This document shows positions 47,835 to 57,591 of a stretch of DNA of 64,000 nt, piece after piece (position 1 is the first letter of the stretch; each line of letters opens with the position of its first letter). The stretch lies in the NCBI GenBank assembly GCA_031763025.1, contig JASSKH010000021.1, forward strand, positions 992,001 to 1,056,000. Reading direction: 5' to 3'. The notes under the pieces were generated by a model. That model saw only the letters and a list, made by a program, of their open reading frames with translations, was not told the origin of the DNA and did no database searches. The position numbers and the translations under genes were made by a program. The DNA is from Macrocystis pyrifera. Its lineage: Eukaryota > Sar > Phaeophyceae > Laminariales > Laminariaceae.

Positions 47835-48006
47835 TCATCTTGTCTCGCCTGTGGGGCCGCACCGCGACGCGGAGAGACTTACAAATACGGGGCCTTCGTG
47901 CATGGTGGAAACCCCCAGCGCGCAGTACGGCAAAGCATCCGCAGTTCAAAGGAGACAGGCCCGTGGAATTCGACACGGTGACCCCGCTGTCTGCTCTCCC
48001 CAGCAA
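47835..48006 (+). pseudogene. Orphan coding-like fragment upstream of the ankyrin gene
   Basis: An open frame reads RLWGRTATRRDLQIRGLRAW, WKPPARSTAKHPQFKGDRPV and EFDTVTPLSALPSK, then an AAG|GTACCT donor-like site. Composition is GC-rich and codon-like, unlike the AT-rich flanks. It is out of frame with the ankyrin ORF, and the gap to the nearest acceptor there (about 16 bp) is too short for an intron. It may be the last exon of a decayed neighbour or an alternative 5' exon. Confidence 0.4.
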
Positions 48007-48026
48007 GGTACCTCCATCTTTAGCAC

Positions 48027-49364
48027 ATGCCACGTCTAGTCCCGCAGTTGTATGGCGACGAAGCCAATGCCGCCGATGCACAGCTTGCACTGGCAGCGGA
48101 GGCGGATGACCTTAGAGCTGCCCAGAATGCTATTGATGCCGGGGCACACATTGACGGATCCAATCAGCTACTGCAGTACCGACCCCTCATGATGGCAGCC
48201 GGAATGGGAAATGTCAGCATAGTGAAGCTCTTGATCGAAAAAGGTGCCAATATCAGTGCCAAGTGTGAGCGTACAAGAGGTTCTATGGAGAAAGACATGG
48301 AGGGATCCCAGGCCACACATTTCGCGGTCCACAACAACGAGGTTGCCATCCTTCGCTTACTCCTGGAAGCTGGCGCTGACCCCAACGCACACACTAGTAA
48401 TCGACAGCACACGCTGCTGGAGATGGCATGCGACGGGGCGGATGCACCGAAGAATATGACCATGGTACGAGATCTGCTGAAGGCGGGCGCCGACCCCACC
48501 CGTGCGAACGCCATCGGCTGCATTGCCCTGCACGCAGCTGCGACGCGCGGATTTGTGGACGTCATCGACGTGCTCCTGGCGCACTCCCCGAAATCGGTGA
48601 ACTGCTATGGCAACGACGGTTGTACGCCTCTTTGTTTGGCGGCGCTGGGGGGTCACGAGGGGGCAGTCCGTCACCTTCTGGCTGCCGGAGCGAGGAACAA
48701 AGAGATAACTGAAATGGACGATCTTACTCTGGGGTTCATGCCGGGCGAGGTCTATCCCATCGTCCAGGCGGCATACCACGGCCAATTGAACACCGTGCGC
48801 ATCCTTCTTGCAGCAGATTTGCAGGTGATCGGAGGCGTTCGCGTGATCCCGCGTGCTTTGTGCGCCGCCGTCCGGACAAGGCGCGCCAAGCTCGTCCGGC
48901 TACTGCTGTCCTTTGGGGGACATAAGATGAAGAAAGAGTGGGCGAACTGCTGCTCCAAGCAAGCACCGATGCTCATGTACGCCATTTCGTTCAGCACTCT
49001 CGCCGTCATCCACATCCTCCTCGAGGCAGGGGCAGACGAAAAAGCGATGCTTGCTGCCCAAGGCGTGCATCCCACGGTACAATTTTCTTCACTAGGGGGA
49101 ATACCCGGCCCGGACGCTGCCACGAGAAGCCCCATGGAGGAAGTGGCAATTCGCCGAATGCTGGCGCGGACCCCAGCATACCGTGCTCGATCGTGGGCGT
49201 GGCCAACCAAAAACTTCAGCGCGACTCACGGTGGTGGTGGTGGTGTTGGTGTTTGTACGGGGGGGGCCCTCTCGCCGAGTCGAGCGCCAGGTGCCTTCCC
49301 GAACTTGTGCGTCTTCCGGCCGAAGAACAAAATGACGGTATCCGTCGACGTTTTCGCTAGGTGA
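48027..49364 (+). CDS. Ankyrin-repeat protein, single exon
   Basis: A 445-residue ORF in GC-rich sequence. Eight to nine ankyrin repeats run from about residue 45 to 390, with typical cores: PLMMAAGMGNVSIVKLLIEK, ATHFAVHNNEVAILRLLLEA, CIALHAAATRGFVDVIDVLL, TPLCLAALGGHEGAVRHLLA, VQAAYHGQLNTVRILLAA, LCAAVRTRRAKLVRLLLSF, LMYAISFSTLAVIHILLEAG. The start is the ATG at 48027; MPRLVPQLYGDEANAADAQL is a plausible capping helix. No signal peptide or membrane helix is seen, so it is probably cytosolic and serves protein binding. The last 55-60 residues include a GGT repeat (Gly/Val run) and are not ankyrin-like; they may be read-through into an intron or UTR. It is intronless beside intron-rich neighbours, so retroposition is possible. 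Partner unknown. Confidence 0.85.
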   Translation: MPRLVPQLYGDEANAADAQLALAAEADDLRAAQNAIDAGAHIDGSNQLLQYRPLMMAAGMGNVSIVKLLIEKGANISAKCERTRGSMEKDMEGSQATHFAVHNNEVAILRLLLEAGADPNAHTSNRQHTLLEMACDGADAPKNMTMVRDLLKAGADPTRANAIGCIALHAAATRGFVDVIDVLLAHSPKSVNCYGNDGCTPLCLAALGGHEGAVRHLLAAGARNKEITEMDDLTLGFMPGEVYPIVQAAYHGQLNTVRILLAADLQVIGGVRVIPRALCAAVRTRRAKLVRLLLSFGGHKMKKEWANCCSKQAPMLMYAISFSTLAVIHILLEAGADEKAMLAAQGVHPTVQFSSLGGIPGPDAATRSPMEEVAIRRMLARTPAYRARSWAWPTKNFSATHGGGGGVGVCTGGALSPSRAPGAFPNLCVFRPKNKMTVSVDVFAR

Positions 49365-49632
49365 GGCGGGGGGGGGCAACAACAGCTGTCAACACATAAA
49401 TACAGCAGGGCAGGACAACTACGATAGTGAACACATTATTAATACAGCGAAGGACAACTACTAGTAATTGGTGGTAATGAGGCGCGACCTCAGCAATACC
49501 TGCAGTAGTCATATCTGCGATGCATCATGCACAACATTTGTGCTGAACCAACACGAACGAACATCTACTGCTGCTGCTGTACCTACTACCTATACGCCGT
49601 CGTTGGTGAATCTCATAACCGTAAATATTCTT

Positions 49633-49980
49633 GGCATCCCCGGTGGCTTGGTAGGTGGTCCGCGAGCCTGTCAAGATCAATTTCGTGAGTTCGAGTCTCA
49701 CCGAGTAGTAGGGACTTTTTCTTGCATAAAAAATTGATAAGCGGAAAGCGCGAAAGCGTGAGTTGGCTACATTCGATGAAAATCGACGAGCAGTGGGAAT
49801 GCTGAACCCTATGCGCGATAAAAACTAAAGGCACGTACCGGGGGGGGAGAAGGGACGACACCTGTGACCACGGCTTGTCCAGAAGATCGTCGAGGGTAAA
49901 AACCTCCTACGAGTGGGCTGGAAAGTAAAAGTGATGATTAAAAAAAATAAAATAAAAAAAAAAAAAAAAAATATATATAT
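49633..49980 (+). mobile_element. tRNA-derived SINE, head type 2
   Basis: The head has GTGGCTTGGTAGGTGG and a perfect T-arm GTGAGTTCGAGTCTCAC. No 3' acceptor-stem match is present, so it is not a functional tRNA. The body matches the 43.4 kb copy almost throughout. It ends in an A-rich then TA tail. Confidence 0.85.
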
Positions 49981-51569
49981 CCTGCTCTTGAAAAACACAG
50001 ACAGCACAGCAGTACGGACACACCTGTAACAAATACCAGGCACTGGATTTTGTCGTGTGTATCCTGGTATTTCCACCTCGAAATCCGGCATAATAATTTG
50101 AAGACGAAAAATATGTACTACTGCTGTGTGACCACAGAAGTTATTACTTGTAGTCGTATCGTATCTCTCGGGAATTCAAGAATCGGCACAGACACTAGAG
50201 TGTTAGCGCTTTGTGAAAAATTGACTATAACGACCACTTGTATTCCCCCGTTACCGACGGATAGCAAATAACTATTTCCAAATTTACTCAAATTTACTCA
50301 AATATGGCCGCGTTATGTATATTTGAAAGGCAAATATACATAGAGCCAGAAAAATATATATAGAGCCGAAAACGAAACGACAACGACCACGTTAGACGGT
50401 TGGTCTACATCTCCCCGAGCCTCCGTGGTTGGTCAAGCACACCCGAAACAATACTGTGTAGGCGCGACCAAATGGAGCTGGCTGACCACCTGAGGCATGT
50501 GACCACACGCCCTTGCGTCGTTGCCTCGCGACATCGTTTGACCTCCACGTGTCGAGACGGCCCCCGTGCGATAGGCGTGCGGTCTGAGCCATATGTCACG
50601 GTGGGGGACAGGGCTGGTGATGTGGAAACGGCGGATCCCCTGCGCTTTTGCGCCTTTTTTGCTCGTTGACCTTGCTGTTTACAAGACCCGTAGCAACAGC
50701 AGCAGCAGCAGCTAGCTATAGCTAGCTGTGTGCAGATATGTGGCAGTGGGAAAACTCTTCCTCGGCCAGCTCCGACGAGACAGGCGACACAGCTCCTCTG
50801 AGGATCAAGTACGCTTGTCTTTCTCTCTGGTGGTTCTCCTGCCTCCTTCTCTGTCTCGTGTTTTCGTGCGTAGTGTGTCCGAAGCCGCGCTCTTCTATCG
50901 TGATCATATACCGGTACCTGGAACCTTGGTACCACGAAACCTACTTTATTAGGGTTAAAGTACGAGTACACACGTACATACAGCAGGTGCAGCATCTTGC
51001 TGCTTTTTTTTGTTCCTTGCTGCTACGTGTTGGGAGAGCGGCAGGGCACGGAGAAGATATGAAACGCAGCCCGCCAGAAGGTTTATTTACTGTATGCACT
51101 CTGCTGCTTTGCTGTGCTGATGTCGGGTTCGGCGCGGTGCCTTTATTTGGAGGGCTCGCCGCAGCGCTGTGTATCAAGCCGCACACTCAGGAACACCACG
51201 ACAACAGCAGCGACGTTTGATTCGGGTACACAGCGCACAGCGCTCATCCATCGTATACGAGATTGGTACAGCATACCACGTACTTGCAAATTATTGCACA
51301 TCGACACCCATCCGTTCTCGTTTTCCGAGAAGATCTTAAATTCATGCCAATATTTAAAAATTGATCAAGCGCATGCCGGAGAGACATCATTTTTGGATAA
51401 GTTTACCGACGAAAACACCCTATTAAATTTTCGTTCTGCGCTAACACTCTACTGACTGGTTGTGCTGGATGTCGACGGGTGGAAAGAACAAGACGACAAA
51501 TAGACACACACCTGATATATTTTTTTTTTTTTTTTTCTGTTTTTCCAACAGCAAGTGTTTTCTGGTTGA

Positions 51570-52340
51570 ATTTCGGCATAATTAATTTGAACACGAAAAA
51601 TCTGCACCTGAAAATATTTGTCCAACAGACGGCGCTTCTTTCTCGTGGCAGGTGCCACCACTACTTGCTTGTACTCATGTACGACATCTATATACAGCAG
51701 CAGTGTTTCTCCAGCAACAAAAACAGCAGCAGCAGTAGCAGTGGGACGCACGAGGCCAGGGTCAGCGTCGCTGTACGCTCGGCGGCTCGGCTTGTCAATC
51801 TAACCCTTGAACCCTTTGTACACATGTACAGCAGCAGCAGTGTTTCTCCAGCAACAAAACAGCAGCAGCAGTAGCAGTAGGACACACGACGCCAGGGTCA
51901 GCGTCGCTGTACGCTCGGCTTGTCAATCTCACCCCTTGAACCCTTTGTACACGTAGTCGATTTGTCCTGTGTTGGTTTTGAACTCGAAATTCGGCATAAT
52001 AATTTCAAGACGAAAAATCTGCACTCGACGTGCTCTGTCCAAGAGAGAACTTCTCGTAGCAGGTAGCAGGTGCCACCGCTACTACTGATGAAGTACGACA
52101 TCTATCTACAGTAGAGCTTCTCCAGCAGCAAAACAGCAGCAGCAGTAGGACACACGAGGCCAGGTCAGCGTCGCTGTACGCTCGGCTTGTGTGTGAACCC
52201 TTCGTACATGTGTTTCCTGGTCCCGAACTCATAATTTGAAGACGAAAAATGTACAATCTGACGTGTGTCCAGCAGAGCTTCTTCTAGCAGTGCCACCACT
52301 ACTACTACTGCTGTACAACAACTATTATACAACAGATACT
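51570..52340. repeat. Tandem repeat of about 250 bp with CAG tracts
   Basis: Three to four units contain ATTCGGCATAATAATTT, GAAGACGAAAAAT, (G)TCCAACAG or GTCCAGCAG, GCAGGTGCCACC, CTCCAGCAACAAAACAGCAG, GGCCAGGGTCAGCGTCGCTG and CTTGAACCCTTTGTACA. A partial unit is near 50080-50115. Confidence 0.75.
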
Positions 52341-52794
52341 CTCCTGCTTCTCAGTCCCCTCATCAGCAGGAGGGTGGGCCTGCAGCATGTCTCGGGGACA
52401 TGGCCCGAACGCTCGTTGCTGTGGACAGGCACAGTCTGCCTACCTACGAGTACTCGTAGAGCTAGCTGGGTTTCAAAATATAATGTGTTGTTGGTTCTGT
52501 GTTTTTTCAACATGGCCCAGCACCAACATGTGCCTACACACGTTGCCACACCTAGCTCGAGCTGCTGTGAACGACTTACCACCGCACCAGCACCAGGAGA
52601 TCTGTTTTGTGTGTGCGCGTCCACAGAGCCCCCCGGGACTGGAATTGGTGCGGTGTGCGTCGAGGGCGGTGGTCAAACGTTGCCCCAAAAAATGTTGAAT
52701 CACACACACACACACACACCCCACCACACACACATACAGAAAAACTCAAAACAAGGCACCATGCTCGTATCCGAGCCGCTATGAAGAGGCTTTT

Positions 52795-52840
52795 TTTTTC
52801 TTGGAAAATTCCAAGAAAAAAAAGGCTCGCCCGCTTTTTG
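52795..52840. repeat. Short perfect hairpin
   Basis: GGCTTTTTTTTTCTTGGAA, then TTCCAAGAAAAAAAAGGCTC: about 18 bp arms with a 1-3 base loop. Confidence 0.7.
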
Positions 52841-52859
52841 CGCGCTTCGCGCGCCTCAT

Positions 52860-53042
52860 TATTATTAATATCATATTAATATTATGATTAATGCTGTATG
52901 TAGATATTCGTATTTATAGTAAGAAACAGGGATGCCGACCCAGGCTGTATTTATTAATATCATATTAATATTATGATTGATACTGTATGTAGATATTCGT
53001 ATTTATAGTAAGAAACAGGGATGCCGACCCAGGCTGTATTTA
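52860..53042. repeat. 91-bp tandem duplication, near identical
   Basis: Two units from ATATCATATTAATATTATGA to CCGACCCAGGCTGTATTTAT differ at about two positions, so the duplication is recent. Confidence 0.9.
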
Positions 53043-54134
53043 TTACTACAGCGCCAGTAGTCGTTTACTGCAGTTTGGTTGCTCCCCCCCCACCGTGAAC
53101 TCCGAGAAGAGTCAACACTTTAGGGACCCACGCAGACCAAAAGATGTATTTTGTAGCGATAGGCTGGTGCGAACGCGAAACAGCAGCATGAGTGCATGGG
53201 CGGTGCCATGCTGGGCGTGTGTTGTGCTACTCCCTGTATCCCAGTCCCACCAAAGTACCTGGTATGTGCTGAATTGTCATGCCTTGCTCCGACAGCCTCT
53301 GGGCTGCTGCGTACGGCCGATGCTGCATGTACAAAACACTGGCTTTTGAGATGGCCTACACTGCGTGGGAAAACTTGTGTTTCTTTATTTCGCCGTATCG
53401 TCCGTGGGACTGTCACCGAATGGACCTCCTTTGGGATTCCGATGACTCGACTATCAACTTACAATCGGAAGAACTTGAAAAAAAAACACGCCTCGGCGCT
53501 ACAAAATTCCTTGCTCCGACCCGCGGCCTTAACCGAGAGTGCAGCAGTAGCATACAGCACAATTATAGGAATACTCAGAAACGGGAAAGGTGGTCCAGAC
53601 TAGGTTGCTTGCTTGGGACTGGGCGCGTGCTACACCAACTGCAGTCTAGCGACTCTTTTTTTTTTTCTCCCCGTGAATTGTTGGCCTGGCTTTTTGATTT
53701 TTCGTTTTCTTAGTGTGTAGGTTAAAAAATAGGTGTGATATACATATTGTACTATTCTACTGATCATTTGAGGCATGTGCTGAGATCGGGGTATTATTTC
53801 AACTAGCAATTTTCGGCCGAAACGTTTCCGACTGACGGAGCTTAGCCGAGGAGCTACCCAATAGTTATGAAACGAGCATCACAACAGCCGGGGGATTGAA
53901 AACAGCCAACTAACTGCGGGTTTATTTCCGGATCGCCCGCAATACAAACAAAAACACCGCCAATCCTGGCATTGCAGGCAACACCCCCGGATGTACATGA
54001 TTCGTTGAATATACTACAGTAAGTATATACTGTACCTAAGCCGTAGGATAGTTCATCGCGTTATTACTTTTTTTTTACCAAGATCTGTTTGGTGCGAGGA
54101 GGTTTTGGGTGAGGTAAAAAGCTATTTAGCCCTT

Positions 54135-54225
54135 TTAGGGCAAACTGGAGTCCCGTTTTGGGGATAAACCAGTCAAATTGTAAGCAGTTTGTCCCCAAAA
54201 CGGGACTGCAGTCCTAACAATAGGA
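54135..54225. mobile_element. Foldback MITE, second copy
   Basis: CCCTTTTAGGGCAAACTGGA then GTCCCGTTTTGGGGATAAAC pairs with GTTTGTCCCCAAAACGGGAC then TGCAGTCCTAACAA. Same family as 37985-38085. Confidence 0.85.
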
Positions 54226-56449
54226 GGCTCGGAAAAATAAGGTGCTACCCCGACCGCGTCATGTTTTTTTTCTCTCTGGAGAGGTGAGTAAAATCCCAAA
54301 ACGCCAGAAGAGTTAAGAAGGATTAATCTATGTCCGACAATTAGAGAAAACGATATCACACTCCACACCAGGTAATACTGAAAAATAACCCAGCGGGGTG
54401 GGATTTCTGTACAAATTTGATCAAGAGTGTTATTGTATGTATCACGTTTTGGACATGTTTTTATAGCACCCCATCTGTTTAGGTATCGGGATGTTGTTTT
54501 GGCGTGTCGATTTTTTTTGTTTTGTGGATATCTTGGTAACTGTGAGCACTTCTATATTTGGTTAATGATATGCCGTTTCATGCTGCTGCCGTCTGTATCA
54601 TGTCTGCTGTGCATTGTGTGTTCTGTCTCAGGTACGTCCAGAAGGACTAAACGACAGGAGGCGCTCTAGAGACTTCCCAGAAGTCTGAGCGCGAGCTCCG
54701 AGGCGTGTTTTTTTACCCAGCGTTGACACAATAGTTGATAGCTCACACTATTATTAACTCCCAATTGTGTCTTCCGTTCCGAGAAAATTCCCGGACGGTC
54801 GGGGCTAGGCTGTTCATCACTCCTCATTACGTCTTCGTTCCAAGCAAATCCCAGGCGGTCAGGGTTAGGGTTACGTAGGTTTTTAGGTCAAAGATAATTG
54901 ACTTTTTTGCTCGAAGCTGAGCCAAGGTTTTTATAGTTCTCCTTTCTCAGGTGGTCGGGGTTAAGATACTAAAATCTCCTCGTTACGGCTCATCTCCGAG
55001 AAAAATCCCAGACGATAGGGGTTATGGTTAGGGCCACTGTAGGTTAAAAATAAACTATTAATAGTACATGTATATTGACTTTTTGTCATAGCTGGGCCAA
55101 GGTGTGTATATGGCCCTTTTTTCCGGGGGGTGGTGTCACTGATGATCACATTGGCACCTGCTTTGTGGCCACATAAACATTGTACTGCTGCTTATGGACA
55201 GCAGTTTGGAGTTGATTCCACTTGATTGAGTACTTGTCTGCGAGTACGAGATGCAGCACCTATTTATATCAAACCAAGGGTACAGCACCTGTACCAAGAA
55301 GCAGAGTTCTGGTCAACATTAATGTACCGGTATGTATATGGATGTTCGCACCGGGTACCTTGAATATTTAAATTGTATCAGGCACACATGGTACCCTGTA
55401 CAAAGCACGTGGTAGACAGCAGATCAGCACGTAAACTACGTAAAGGTAGAGACCCCCTGTCGAGGGGTTTTGGGACAGAGGGGAGGGTGATCTGCGGCTA
55501 GGGTCAGGTTTTGGGGAATTTTGCCTCGTTATTTGCCTTCTCGCTGTGTGCTGCAACCGAGTTGAAACTGACACGACATGGAAATATGTGGAAGACTTTC
55601 AATTGATCCTGGGGAGCTTTTGCTTTATTATTGTGTCTGTGAGGACATTTATACTGTTTGCTCAAAGACTCTACGGGGCATGCTCAAAGACTCTACGGGG
55701 CACGCGCAGAAGCGATGCATGCCTACATATCAGTAAGAAGAAACCCGCTAGGATATCCTAGGATAGCGCAGACGCCACAGGACATTTGCAAACATTATCC
55801 AACACTGGATCCGAGTAATTTGTCCCAAAAAAAAACATGGGCAGGTGCAGTTCTGAACGTGTCACTACAGCAGTACGTACACGCGGCCCTTTTCAGGGAA
55901 AACTGACAAAAAAATTTTACAGCATCGGCAACAACACAAAATCAGCCCGGGCTACTGAGGTAGGGGATAGGGGGTGTACCCGAACTACAGTACACAGATA
56001 TTTCCGAGACGAGCGCAGCATGATACTGCTGTCACTGCATGTTTTAAAAAATATATTTAGAGGCGTTCTGCGGCGCTTCGACTACGTACATAACTCGTAA
56101 ACGGTTGGTAAGACCGGATGTCCCTGACATACTTTTGGTCGTTACAAGTCTACCCTGGGTCCCATTTAAGTGCGTTACACACGCCGCATTTGCAGACTCA
56201 AACTCCTTGCAACCGGGTGTCCAAATGCGTCCAACCCTCAGTGATTGCATGGAGATGCAATGCCCACGTAAATGCCGACGTACGGTTTAAAGGGCCACGC
56301 CCGATAAAGGTGCCTGCAGAATCAAGATTCACAGTAAGTGTACTTCTGCTGTATGTTCGTTCGTTCGTTAATTTGTGTCCGCTTTTAAATTAGTTTTGAC
56401 TGGACAACCCGTCCGTGTCATGATATGTTGCCCACCTTGGATAAGTCAT

Positions 56450-56692
56450 CGATTCCCACATCATCATCTACAGGATCCCTCAAGTCAGATCTATTATTCG
56501 TGATCTTGCCGTATGATCTATATGTAGCTCAGGTTGCCGGGTGGGAGTCATACAATCTGTATGAGCTATTAGCACATGTCATGTTTCCTGGGTTGGACCT
56601 GTCTGTGCTATACAGATAGATCCTGTACAACCTCTCATAACGGCAGGCGAGAAACCGAAGGGTGCACAGCTCATAATCTGTCCGAGGTGGGT
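56450..56692. mobile_element. MITE, CTCGGACAGAT family
   Basis: Nearly the same as 7800-7968 through GTTGCCGGGTGGGA(G), CAATCTGTATGAGCTATTAG, ATGTTTCCTGGGTTGG and CATAACGGCAGGCGAG; ends AATCTGTCCGAGGTGG. Confidence 0.8.
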
Positions 56693-56814
56693 ACTATTGA
56701 TACACGAACAACAGCCGTTGCATGCTCTTCCTCGGCCACACCTGTCGCTTTTTAGGTCGCTATACTTGGCGGTAGAGCAAGTCTTGAAAGGGATGCTACA
56801 AAGTTAGGGTGTGT

Positions 56815-57085
56815 GATCCTCACATTGAACCATTCTTTCTACCCATCGATATCCAGCACACTCAGTGTCGTTGCTGCTTCTTCGCCCTAGAGAGGCACCC
56901 GCTGCAGTCGCAGTCAGTATGCGGATACCAAACTATAAAACAGAGACAGCACCTCGCCAAAATCAAGACATTCGTCGACGCAATGCCAAGCGTACTGGAT
57001 GCGCAAAGCAGACGACACACAAACTACAGGCACAATTGCAGAAGGGAAAGGAAGGACAGCAGTACGCAAACTATTTTTAGGAGGT
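56815..57085 (+). repeat. Dispersed repeat shared with 38460
   Basis: CACATTGAACCATTCTTTCT, ACCCATCGATATCCAGCACA and GCAATGCCAAGCGTACTGGA. Short reversed fragments with GTGCTGGATGTCGACGGGT(G) occur near 51465 and 45265. Confidence 0.6.
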
Positions 57086-57265
57086 GCAACATGTAACAAG
57101 GATCGAAATACGTCGGTTGACCTACGATTTGCTTTTGGGGTGTCAAGGTCTCTTTAAACCAAATATGATAATTTTAATGTGGGGGGTTCCTTGGCGGCTG
57201 TCGTCAAGGGGGCATGAGCGCCGTTAACCATCGCATCATTTTTGTCCTTCATGTCGCGCCAAGCG

Positions 57266-57500
57266 CTTCAACTACCCGGAAAGCTCGCCCTCGACCGTGA
57301 ACATGTCTTCGGCGATGAGAGACCACACAGGGACACCCGAAGAAAACAAGGAAGAAACAACAACAGATTAGCATCTGCAGCTACCAAATAATAGTACGCG
57401 CAGATAGCATGTGAAGCGTTTGACAACTCGGCCTAAGGTCACCCTTTACAGTGAGCATGTCTTCGCTGATGAGGGATCACACCGGCACATCCAGAGAAAA
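57266..57500 (-). repeat. Two decayed copies of the APRT stop-codon region
   Basis: Copies at 57266-57340 and 57421-57500 repeat the end of the last APRT exon; plus strand GCTCGCCCTCGACCGTGAAC and ATGTCTTCGGCGATGAGAGA, against GCTCGCCCTTGACTGTGAGT and ATGTCTTCGCTGATGAGAGA in the gene. Spacing is about 155-165 bp. Both lie downstream of the stop. Confidence 0.8.
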
Positions 57501-57591
57501 AAGCGAAGAAACAACTTGGGGCAGCAATTATTAGCGTGTGTAGCAGCTATTTGTATTAATAGCATGTTCAGCTGCGATAGCAGCGTTTCGA

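Larger units (their letters stand above)
49380..57590. other. Region with no recognised gene
   Basis: Both strands were read. It holds a tRNA-headed SINE, CAG-rich tandem repeats (51.6-52.3 kb), a 91-bp duplication, a foldback MITE, telomere-like repeats near 54.85 kb and a MITE at 56.5 kb. The open frames at 50400-50670, 53196-53713 and 55546-55761 have no family motif, consistent splice chain or biased composition that I would call coding. Confidence 0.5.

Noticed and set aside
51479-51885. Ser/Gln-rich proteins at 51.5-51.9 kb
   Set aside because: The CAG-rich 250-bp tandem repeat reads open in several frames; the units do not keep one frame.
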